The notes below the pieces were generated by a model that ran no database searches, was not told where the DNA came from, and worked only from the letters and a program-made list of their open reading frames with translations. From Molanna angustata (taxonomy: Eukaryota > Arthropoda > Insecta > Trichoptera > Molannidae), in NCBI GenBank assembly GCA_963576475.1, contig OY754973.1, positions 14,872,980-14,936,979 on the forward strand: a DNA stretch of 64,000 nt, written 5' to 3'. This document shows positions 16,500 through 28,000 of the stretch, in pieces. Position numbers and translations under genes: made by a program. Position 1 is the first letter of the stretch; each line of letters starts with the position of its first letter.

Positions 16500-16630
16500 A
16501 CCAACACGCCATTTCCTTATTTGGGGTAGGCAGAGAGAACCGAATGCCAGACTCCTCTCTCTTGACATACATTTCTCGCTTTATTCACGTCTCTTCTGTT
16601 ATTCTTACCTCTAACGTGTCCATCTCTCAA
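16500..16630 (-). pseudogene. RTE tail relic
   Basis: The phrase ggggtaggcagagagaaccg followed by cttgacatacat matches the minus-strand RT tail at 39068-39300. Very short and degraded. Confidence 0.5.
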
Positions 16631-16899
16631 AAAATCAATTAAAATAATAATAATAAAATTTACAAAGCGCCATTTAGTGATACAAGATCACTCCAAGGGC
16701 GCTGTAGCTTATTTGTTGGCTCTACGAAACAAGGCAGTCTTAAGAAGTTTACCGAAGGTGTCAATGCTCTGAGCTCCACGTATGTATGTCAAGAGGCAAT
16801 TTATTCCATTTTAAAGGCCCATTCACACTAAAACCGCGATCATAGTAAGCCGGTGATAGTGCCAACTGAGGAAGTCTGTCCCGTCTCCCAACATTTGTT

Positions 16900-17150
16900 G
16901 AAGTGGCACTATCCCTTCGTCTTTTCGCCGCCAGATTTGATTAATTCAGTTGGTATACAATCAAATCCCGCAGCCTTTACTGTACATACATGCTTCTCTG
17001 ACATCTTGCATTGAAATTTTCTCGCTATCATTCTCGCATTCATGTATCGGTATTCAATTGTTCGTCAGACTATCGCACTGTGTACCTACTTTCATATAAC
17101 TCTTCAAAATATTCCTTCCATCTTTCTTTGACTTTTTCTTCGTGTATAAC
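16900..17150 (-). pseudogene. RTE ORF relic, linker and start of RT domain
   Basis: On the minus strand 17105-17145 encodes KERWKEYFEELYES, and 16920-17030 encodes EKISMQDVREACMYSKGCGI and, after a frameshift, DCIPTELIKSGGEK. These are the endonuclease-RT linker and first RT motifs of RTE-clade elements. Stops and a frameshift show it is dead. It is antisense to the host gene downstream. Confidence 0.65.
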
Positions 17151-17727
17151 CATCCATCCATCTATATCATGTACCTATATGTTTTGATCCTCGCACTACT
17201 TCTTGTTTTCGTCTCATCCTATGATAAACTTATAATAAGCATAATGATTATTTTATTGATGTTGACAAAACTTTTTTCACATGAGTAATTTTTCAAAACC
17301 TTTATTTAAAAGCGAAAATTCAATGCATTTTTAGTCTCATAAAAAAACTATTAAGATTAAAAAAACCCTTGCTTTCCTATAAGTAATTCTTAATTGAGTG
17401 ATATTCGAATTTAGGTATGTAGTTTATCGATATATAGCGCAAACAATACAATATAAATCCATTATTACGTTATAGGTACCTGCAAAGCTGCTTACTTTTG
17501 TGATTTGTAGTATCTACTTCCAATTTTTGCTTCCAATTTTTTTGACGATCCTTGGATTTACTCTCTTAACTTTACCTAGCGGATAACAGTTGTTCTTTAG
17601 TCCTACTATAAACGTAATCATCTACTAACGGTAAAAATTAAATTAAATGAATATTTTTTTTCTCTTTCACACAATACGTTTTCGGTGTATTTTTTGTAAT
17701 TGGATGAAATATTCCAGGGTTTGATTA

Positions 17728-18400
17728 TTGATAAAGAAACATTTTCAATCCTATGACAGCATTAACATTATATATATAAATATAATATTATATATGATAT
17801 GGTTTTTGTTGCATTGCAATATTGGAAAAAGTTTAATGAATTCCAAAGATAAAGATAATAAAATGGAAAACTCCGGCGTATACCAACTGACATGTGGAGA
17901 CTGCTCTGCAGTCTACATAGGAAAAACAGGACGGAAATTTGAGACTAGAGTAAAAGAACATATTAGATGTATAAACAATGATAATTTTTCGGAATTCGCA
18001 GAACACTTAGTACTTAATGATCATCAATTTAATATGCAATCGGGAACAAAAATTTTACACGTCAACAAAGTAGGTCTCCGTCTTGATAATTTAGAGTCGC
18101 TAGAAATTAAAAAGTGTGTTAATTCAAAACAGAACATAATAAACAATCAGTTAAATTTATCTTTCAGTCCATTATTAAATATGTTTCCTTTTACTTCTAA
18201 TCCTTCAGCCAATCGGACCCACCCTGCACAAGACCCAACCCTAAGTACCCCCACCCTACCTCTACCTCCGCCCCCATAGATTTCTTGTAAGCACGTCGTC
18301 ACATTCTGTTTCAGTTGAAAGTTAGCCTGATGAGGGAACGGTTAGTTCCGAAACCGGTCGCATCGTTTCAACCAAAAAACGTGGTTAATACAAAGTTATA
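17728..18400 (+). mobile_element. Penelope-like retroelement fragment (GIY-YIG endonuclease)
   Basis: The frame 17728-18279 contains GVYQLTC, then CSAVYIGKTGRKFETRVKEH, then EFAEHLVLNDH and a conserved LESLEIKK segment. This is the GIY-YIG nuclease fold (GVY...YIG, the R of TGRKFETR, and a following E in the LEsLEI helix) with the CxxC-like spacing C..C before YIG that is typical of Penelope-like elements. The upstream reverse transcriptase is absent, so the copy is 5' truncated. The sequence after the stop (gatgagggaacggttagttc, cgaaaccggtcgcatcg) resembles the 3' UTR signature of such elements. The proline-rich end (TLPLPPPP) is an oddity. Confidence 0.8.
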
Positions 18401-18477
18401 TCTTTAAATTTAATTTGTTAAAAATGAACCACAAAGTTAACATTCAAACATTTGAAAATATAGTAATATTATAAGTG

Positions 18478-18590
18478 ACCCGTCTCAGAACAAGTTTTCC
18501 TAGCGAGACGGGGAACGAAAAATATATTGTAATTCATGTATTTTGTTTAATAAACGTCGAGCCGCCGGCACAGAAACTGAAAAATATTAC
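18478..18590. repeat. Dispersed repeat family E, copy 2
   Basis: Second copy of the repeat at 14043-14150, about 190 bp upstream of the first tolkin coding exon. Confidence 0.6.
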
Positions 18591-18775
18591 ATATAAGGTA
18601 CTAAGTCTTATGTATACACAATTACCTATACATAACATATTTTTATTTTCGTGTATTTTTAAAGTTGCAATATACGGTGCCTTGGGTTCCTGGTTCTCCT
18701 ATAATATTCCATCTTCGTTTCTCTCGCACCTGTCTCTGGTTACCCCACATTGTGAGATGTGCCGTGATGGTATGA

Positions 18776-19063
18776 ATGAATTTGATTCGTGTTATATCGA
18801 TCGTTTTTTTTTGTATTTTTTCAGATAGCTTTATGGGTGACATAGCAATACCTAACGTAAATTACGAAAAGTCATGGGATGCTGACAGACTGAATAAAAG
18901 CATTCAACAAGAAGTGGAAAGGTTGAAGCAGGAAGTTTTGCTGGAAGGACTTCAGGTGGAGGAGGAGGGACTCCCAGATATCATCAGGAAAAGAACAAAA
19001 CAACCTCCACCGGAAACTGATACAAAAACAAACAACTACAATGATCCGTCTTTTGGGTTGAAG
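18776..19063 (+). CDS. tok: tolkin exon: start or first visible exon, FxGD prodomain motif
   Basis: From the ATG at 18776 (in-frame stop just upstream) the peptide begins [16 protein letters not shown], which could be a signal peptide, followed by [14 protein letters not shown] at residues 19-22 is the FxGD aspartate-switch motif that keeps astacin zymogens inactive. Alternatively the T-rich run ending ttttttcag at 18824 is a splice acceptor, the exon begins at 18825 in phase 1, and the signal peptide lies on an upstream exon; the flank upstream of the ATG looks repeat-derived, which supports this. A predicted coiled stretch ([20 protein letters not shown]) follows. The donor is aag|gtaattt, phase 0. 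Confidence 0.75.
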
Positions 19064-22000
19064 GTAATTTGAATCTTGTAAATACTTGTTAATTTTGTCG
19101 ACGAATAATTCGTGGTGAAACTCCATTATACTAGGTATAAATGAAAACACTAATTTGTTTAAGTTTTACTATTTAATTTAAAACTGGCACTGACCGGTAT
19201 ATACTACGGTTCTGAGCATAGGTATACTACGGGTATGTATCCAATGAGAACTCCACAACGATGTCCGAGGGAATTTTGGATCCATTGGACATGCGGACCT
19301 TGTAGATATGGTGAGGGACTTCAGGGCTTTCAAGGATTTTTGAAAGCCCTGAAAAGTGGAAAGTTTTACAAGGGGCTGTTGTTTGTCCCCATAAACAGAA
19401 TGGGTGGTGGAAGGGGAAGTTCATTTTGAACAATATTAAATGCGATTTTTTCAAAAATGAGATACACATTTAGAATTGCTTCAATAAGTCAATAGTTATT
19501 ATATTGTGAACGTAATCGCATTAAATATATAATTATATAGGTACATCACAATGTAATTTTTAGTCGTTTGTATATGTATTTTTACAGCAAGAATTCAGTG
19601 ACCCTAAATCTTTGAATAATTTTGGAATTGAAAAGAGTAAACAAGAACTTAATGTCCACAACAGTGTGAGGAATCACAACAACCGCCAAGAAGCATCCAA
19701 CGATCTCAAAACATTATTTGAAGTTTCAAGTACCACTGAGAAAACTGAAGAAAGCACCAACTCTTCGGTAGAAGCTGTCAAGTCAACTGAAAGTCTCGAA
19801 CAAGAGGGAATCCTAATGGTCAATATTTCAAGTAGCAACATACTGACGCCCGATACAATATTGAGTATTACCAAAGCGAGGACAGAAAAGACAGCCAAAA
19901 GAGACGATGACATGGAAGAGAAAAAGGGAAAGATTCAAAGTAACAGCAGAGAAATATTCGGGTATGGTAATGGAAACATACACAAAATAAGAGAAACCTC
20001 TGTAAAAATCCCGGTCGGAGAACAAATAACGACACAGCAGAGCGATATTGGCAGCTCAACGGAATCGAGTAATTTAAAAGTTAATAAAAACGTCTCGGAA
20101 CAGCCCATACGAAATAAACACAGAAGAAGAAGACATGGTAATAAGCGAAGATGGTAAGTTTTTTTCTCTAAACAAACCTATACTTACAATCCTGACTACT
20201 TACTTACATACATTTAGGATATATAGAGAGAACCAAACACACATTATTGTAATAGAATCTTATATGCTATGCAATTATTTTGAAGTCCATTACAACCATT
20301 TAAATGTTCGTGTCAGCTTTTTCTTAACCTACCTCTAGTAAAGTAAACTGTTGGAACGTACTTATTTTCTAACATCATAACATGCATAAATATATTTTTT
20401 GAAAATTTTGTAGATACCTACATCAAAAGCCTTTTAACATTACATGCATTAGCGCAGTAAAATTTTCGCTAAAAGTGTTTTCAATACGATGGCATGCATT
20501 ATATAGTTTTCTGGGTTATTCGCCTCAAATCACGTTTAATTCATTTTTTTATATTTCCACAAAATGAAATTTGAATCATGTCACTAGAATGGTACTTATA
20601 TCCCAGAGTAGATGATGCAATATTATACTCAAAAATAAATTAAAAGGTATTTTTTGTCACAATCGATTTCAATGAAATTTTGTGACAAGATTCATTTAAA
20701 AATTATGATTTTGAGACTGTATGTCAAAATGTAAAAAAAATATCTTAAAAGACTCAAAAAAGAAACTGACTATTTATTTGCTGACTATTATTTTAGATAT
20801 CATGCTTTTGTCAACCTTTTGAGGAGAAAAATAATTTACACTAACGTGGAGTGGAAAAATTAGTGTTGCCATAGCCCACTCATTTTGTATATAAATTAAA
20901 TGGGAGATGATCAGAAGAACTTGCATCTCTGGACCCTCTTTCACCCATTCACAATAGAGTCGCTCGTTTTACTCAATCTCAACATTCGTTCACAGTAAAC
21001 CTTCAATATACCTACCTACACGAACCAGTCGCTTCTCGAACTCTTTTATAACACAGCAGCGTGGCTGTGGTTTCCACTTTCTTACAACCCGGGTCTTTTT
21101 AAAACCTGAAATAATATTTTCCTGAGCAGATTACAATCCCTCCCTAACGCTACGTAGTGCGCTTCTTCGGAAGAGTATATTGGAACCAAATCCTGAAAGC
21201 TGGTATCCCCTGCGTAGCCATGTTAAAATAATATGTACTAGGGGCTCTGCCCCTGTTGCTATCGCGGCCCAACGAAATAACCTTATAAAACTAAATATCG
21301 TCAAATATACCATTTAGGATATTACACAACATTTAAAAACTAAATATCTTTACGTGAAAACGTTAAAATCAAGTAATAAAACAGTATTTTTATAGTAAAA
21401 ATACAGAAATTATAAAAAAAAATTTTGACAATGTTTTGAAAGAAATGCGTTGTATGAAATACGTACGTTTGAAATTACAAACATTGATAATTTGAATGTA
21501 CATTCGAAATATCATTTAGAACAGTACACAACAGTTAAGACTGTATATCTTTTTTAATAATAATAATGATAAATTATGCATTTACATATATAATTAAATA
21601 ATGCGATTAAACGAATTACGATAACATTACCTGTCATCTTTTTGCGTATTATTATGACATATTGAAAGCAATGTTGTCAGTATTCAAAATGGATATTCCG
21701 CAGATTATTACGGTTAAAATTTATTCTGAATGTTTGAAATTCCTTTTTAAACAATAATATTGTCAATTTATGCAGAAATACATTTTAAACAATATTAATT
21801 TGTACTTTTTTCGCATCAATTTATTTTTTATTTTAAATAAAAATTTCGAACGCGAAAATTGATTAAGGAAAAATTATTTCACTGGCAATCCGTTGAACGA
21901 CGAAAAAACATGGCGTACAGTAATTATATTACCTATAGATATTTTTCTCAAAAACAAAATTTTATGATCATAGGATCAATATTTCTGCTATGTCGTAATC

Positions 22001-25000
22001 ACAATATATTATGGTTAATTCAATATAAATGCGTCTTTAAGAGAAGAGATTTGCCATATTTCTGGGAATATTTTTGTCGTCTGTTTTTGCAAGATATCCT
22101 CAGTACTTTACCATAAAAATAATTCGTAAAATTTATCGGAATAAACCAAAATGGCCTGTGCGTAGATACCTAACAATACCTTTGAAAAATCATAAAAAGA
22201 ATCTCATGGCTTGAGTACTAACACATACCTACCTATAAACATGATTGGTTTTATTCCCTGTATGAAAAAGCTTTCTGAGATTTCATATACCTATTATATA
22301 AGCTTCATCCCCAAATAAGATTATGTGAACCAGCCCTAAGCTACCAAATGCGCCCATACAAAATAAAAACTTTTCCGGAAACTCAATAGGTACATTGCAA
22401 GAATTTTCGGAGAATTTCTGAAATAATTTTTGATACACAATCAATGAAAACTTTATCCAGAAGAATAAAACTTACTATGTCGGTTTTTATTCTTTGATTT
22501 TTACTATAAATAAAATGAAAGTAAATGCCTTGAGGTGGTTTGGGAATATTGAAAGAATGAACGATGAACGACTGACCAAAAAATATAATTCTTCGAACTT
22601 GGCGTGAGTAACTTTGTAGAAGTTCATTATTAAAAAAATAAAAAAACACGAACTTTTAAATACTTCTACTTTACAACTTGCTACCTAAGTTATAGCGCTT
22701 TCGAGCTTGCGCTCATCATCAGTAACCTTTTATTACTAAAGGTTAATGATGATGAGCTCAAATTCGGACGATCTCTCGGACGAATATGTTTCGTCAGACT
22801 ATTTATTAATTGTACAGTACATCTTTAAAATATACCTACATCTACTGTTTTTGGAACATTAATGCGAATATCTGATTTATGAGATTTTTCAAAATAAACT
22901 AAAATTTGTACAATCAGATATTTATACATAATTTCCATTATGGTTCTATGAGATTTTATGGCTATACCAAAGTAGGTACTATGTGCTATGTAATTTAGAT
23001 TTCAGGAACATATTGGAAGTGTACCTTCTTAGGCATACCGGTATAATTTCTATAAGTATTGATTCCTATTTCAAGAACTTATTGAAAGTATACTTTGATG
23101 AATATATGTGTAGGTAGTAAGAACTTGGGAATGGAAACAAATTGGTTTAGAAGCATCTTTGTTCCAGCGTTCCCAGTAAAGTTTGTCCACTGTCGCTATT
23201 GTTTTCTCAGCGAACGCTTCCATGCCTTTTGTACAATACGCTGCACAGTCTATAGTCTGAATTGAAAAGTTATCCAGCCGTTGACTTCCGATTACAGAGT
23301 ATTATCTTGGGAGACCATACCAACGGTTATGTGGTGGATGGTAGCTGGTATAGTCGGTAGCACCGCATAGCTCTAGGCAGGAATGCACACAATGTCTCTT
23401 TGAGCCTTTAAACCAACTCGATTGTTGAGTTTCCAACTTGAGAACTTTTGATCTACCTACCGACATTATTTTACACAACTTATGTATCACCAGAACCCTC
23501 CGGAATACACGACTACACATTGTTATATATTATATTTGAGACAAAATCTACACTTTCTTAACATACTTTTGAATTGTTTATATATACTTAGTTACTTTTA
23601 TAATTCAATTGAGACTTATTATATTTTGTAACAATAGTTTTTGGTATTAAAATATACTTACTTACTGTTAATACTAATTCCATTGTTTTATAAACAATTT
23701 ATTAATGAACTATAAGAACGAAGCGATGATCATGATGTGCATGCTTCTCTTATCGTATCCAATTAATTAAGCGTTATGATATTGTATTTAAAAATAATTC
23801 TTTTTAATAATTATGATTAATAGGACATAATAACGCTAAATCTAGCCACTAAAAACATGATATGTTAAAACCGCCTAATGCACTATGAAGTTACGCGTTA
23901 GTAAGGGTAACTATCGCGTGCGTTTAAAAAGGTTTATACGTGATTTAAATTACCTACCGGAAAGCCAAAATTTGTTGATTTTTTGAAATATATGAACAAA
24001 CCTTACTGGAAATGAAAAAACTTATCGGTCGTTCACTTTGATTTTATGCACTCTTTTAGCATATACAAGATTTATTTCTCTACGACACATAGTTTTGGAG
24101 TAATTAAAAAAAAATGCTGTAAAAGAGGATCTTTTAAATTCACTAGAGAAATGTTGAATACACTTATGCTATTTTTTCTAGAAACACACTGTTTTTTAAC
24201 ATATTTGTCACAACATATTTGAGGAATTTGATTTGAAATTGGGGTGTTTAGGTTTATATGCCCCCTTAATGTTTTTTTCTTATTTTAAAAAAACACGGTA
24301 TCTCAATTTTATGTGTATTTTTAGGTCTGCTGAAGAGGTTAAAGAAGTCAGCACTGGCGACAGTTTAGAATCGGTAAATAAACACAAAAGACACCACGTA
24401 CGGCATGGGAGTCACGTGGGTCCATATTATTCTAGAATTCTCAAACTCCAAGTGGACTTAAACAATGAAGAAACTTTGGATTCCCCCGTCAAAACCAACG
24501 CTAAAATGATGAACTATAATGGGAGTGTGGCGCTGGAAAAAAAGAGCAAAAACGCCTTCAGAGACGACATCGAGGAGGATAAATGGGAGCCGACGTTCAA
24601 GAAGTTGGATATTCCCATCCACGAATTCGAGGAAAAGTTTGACTACAGAACTCCGCCGAAAAAAGTGTTGGTAAACCAGACGGAAAGTTCAACGAGCACT
24701 TCCAGTACTCAAGCGCCGACCACCACCCAAGAACCGCAGCAAAACATAACGACTTTTTCAAGTTTCTTCAGAAACATTGGAAATTATACCAAGGCGCAAC
24801 AAAACGCAACGACCGAAGATACGTTACAAGTGGATAACTGGCCAGAACCTGAGGTAATATTTCTTTTTTCAATATTTTGTGAAAAATTTATCTTTATATT
24901 TATCGCAGTTTTTTATTCCAAATTCTCTACAATCGAAATATTTATAAAATAAAAATTATCGTCATGATGGGTGAATTATTCAAAATGAATAATATTACAT

Positions 25001-28000
25001 CGCTTTTCCAGCTTATTGACTTCTTTTATTAACACTCTGTGTTTTCACCTTCTTACAACCCGGGTCTTTTTAAAATCCGAATTAATATTTTCCTGAGCAG
25101 ATTGCAAACCATTCCCAACGTTAAATATTGCCCTTCTTCAAAAAAAACGGGAATGTGAATTTACTGTAGTAAATTTTGCAGTAATCGATAGTAATCAATA
25201 ATCGACATATTTTCCTGATTGAATATACCTAAATATTTTTTCCCTTGTTGGAAAAAAATCAAGATTTTTTTTATATCTTTTATATATTTTTCTAAAATAA
25301 CTTTAAATATTCATGTTACTAACCTTCCATTATTTATTTTATAATCGTAAATAATTAAAACTATTAAAAATTATATTAATGATAAAAATTATATTTATGA
25401 GTGAATCTATATATGGATGGTCTTCATCATTATTGTTCACCATTCTGACGATGCTCATCATAGAGCGATACCGGTGAATGGGAGTCGCGTTTGCGAAATA
25501 TAAGTATTTAAGTTTTAATTGATTATGGAGTTCTACCATGAAGTGACAGTGTCTAATATTGAAAAAAATTATCGTAAATAGTCAAGTATTATAATAATTG
25601 AAAATATTTATTAAACTTAAACACATCAATGCGTTCAAATCCCAAGCACACACACTTAGATATATTTTAATGAAAGCATTTATTTCATAAATTGTTCATT
25701 GTCTTCTAATATTGTTCGTTGATGAAATCGAATTGATAAGGAGTTTTGTAAAAGAGACTTGAATACTAACCTAAACGGAACAGAGGTTTGCGTTTTTGTG
25801 ACAGATAATACAATAGGAAGAGAGAAGAAAGTACGTAAGTAAGTAGGTAGTTTGAAGGTGAAGTAGGTAGCATTAATAAGAGATCCCCGCATTGAGCTTC
25901 AGTATGATGCTCCAAGCGTCGACTTCTTGACACACATTCCACACAAATGGAAGTACAAATTCGACCCGACAGACCGCAAAAGAAAGAAAAAAGAAGGGGT
26001 TTATTAAGAAGTACACCTTTTAGCGTTATTACTTTTTTCCTTGTTCGTCACAAGACAACTTCTAGAAGTACGAACAAATAAATGCACATGAGTTGGATGT
26101 ACATTTTGTACAATGTACAGATTCTACGAAACATATTATACCAATCAAAGTTTTTACGAGCTTGTTTTGGATTTTTTTGTTTGTAAATATTTGATTTTTT
26201 TTTTATTTAAAGAATGAATATGTCCTTGAAACAAGTACCTAGACATCTTCATACATTCCCTAATTTAAGAATAAATGATTGTGTTATGGGTGAACGAAAT
26301 TGGTTGTGGCAGAATACGAACTTGCGACCCTGAATCCGGCGCGCTAACCGCTCTGCCACCATCAATCCAAATGTTTTCTTAAATGTTTTATTTTATTTCA
26401 TATACAATAATCTCAAATCTATGTAGATATATCATTTTTACAATTCATTTCATATATTAATACATAAATATAACTAATAAACCAAAAATTTCTACTTCTC
26501 AACCAAGCCCAAGTTCATGTCACAACTTCTTCTTCTGGGTCACAATTCCAAGATTCTACTTATTATCTGTGCATTTAAGCGGTCATCTTGAGATATACTG
26601 CTGCTCAGAAATACGAATTCTTCGACTTGCTTGATTATCAATACATTAAAATTCGTAGAACTGGTAGAACTGATAATCTGTTTTAATGTTTTACCTATTT
26701 AATCACGGAGTTCTATACATATACACATACTACAGCTTTCTCAGTCGCTTTAATTATACTAGTTGCATGTAACACATGAGATCCAACTGTCGATAGCGAT
26801 AGTATGTATAGTTGAAGAATAAGTACCAAACTATAAACCCATAAATCCAAATTATTTAATATTTTAAGATATTTGGTTTTCTATACAACACATGTACCTA
26901 GGTATGTATGTCAAGATAGGATAGTATAGAGGTCAGTCCTTTGATCCTACCCAGAATATCGAAACAGCATGATGGTATGTATGTATGTTTGGAGATTCAA
27001 ATTATTAAGTCTTCTTAGATATTATTATGTATAGGTGACTGCCATACAAATTGTATGAAGCGATGTCATCACTAAATTCAATTTTTATAAAAATTGTTAA
27101 AAAAAATTGAGATGTACTTCTAAAATATTAATATTTTTTATAGAAAATTAAATTATCTAGTTGGGGTGTTTCGGCTTTTTTCGATATTTTTAAAATATTT
27201 GGAAATATAGGCAGTTAAACTCATAAATTTATCTTAAAAAAAATATTTTTCTTAATAAAAAATGTTTGAGAAACCCTGGATTTTTTTTTAAATTTATTTG
27301 AGATTTTGTATTTTTCTATGTTTATACCAATTTTCAGCGTTCTAGCTTTTACGGTTTCTGGGATATATGGAAAAATAAATCAAAATTTCAAAAGTCGATA
27401 ACCCCTGACTGAAACAAAAATTCACTATTCTGAGTATAAAAGTTTTGTAGGCCTATAACTGTTTATCTATTCTGAAAATTTGGGCTCTGTAAATTGAGCG
27501 GATCAAAAGTTATAAGGAGGGATGGACAGACACACAGGCACACACACTGACACACAGACACACAAAACTCACATAAAATGTTCTACTCCGAATTCTGAGT
27601 AAATCCATGTATGAGAACATATTTGCTGCGAGGCCTCTATTTGGTGTTATTAGCATGCAAAAAGTCCACTACGCCAAACAAAATGTTCCTTCGTACACGC
27701 ATCTTGGCTTAATAATGTCGATTCATTAAGAGAATTGAATTCTCATGAACGAATCGACAGTTGGAAAATTTATTATTTTAAACATCGAGACTAGGCCGCT
27801 AACCCAGAAATCCTGGTATTTAAATCTGAATTCTCTAACAGTCAAGTATTATTTTATGATACAGGAAGACTATCCAAGACAAAGAGTAGCCAGGGCAGCA
27901 ACTGGTCGCAAGGAAAGAATCTGGGAGTATGGAGTCATTCCGTACGAGATCGACGGCAACTTTAGTGGCGCTCATAAGGCTCTCTTTCGTCAGGCCATGA

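Larger units (their letters stand above)
20154..24324 (+). other. tok: tolkin intron between prodomain exons (4.2 kb)
   Basis: Non-coding. It contains family D repeat similarity (20800-20890), a LINE 3' relic (20930-21230), an inverted pair of Penelope-like 3' signatures (22690-22780) and an unassigned higher-GC patch at 23275-23525. Short open frames in it lack domain signatures. Confidence 0.7.
24854..27864 (+). other. tok: tolkin intron before the catalytic domain (3.0 kb)
   Basis: Contains a LINE tail remnant (25030-25145), a family C SINE (26211-26362), an RTE relic (26520-26660, minus) and a family F repeat (26757-27640, minus). Nothing coding for the host gene is seen. Confidence 0.7.
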
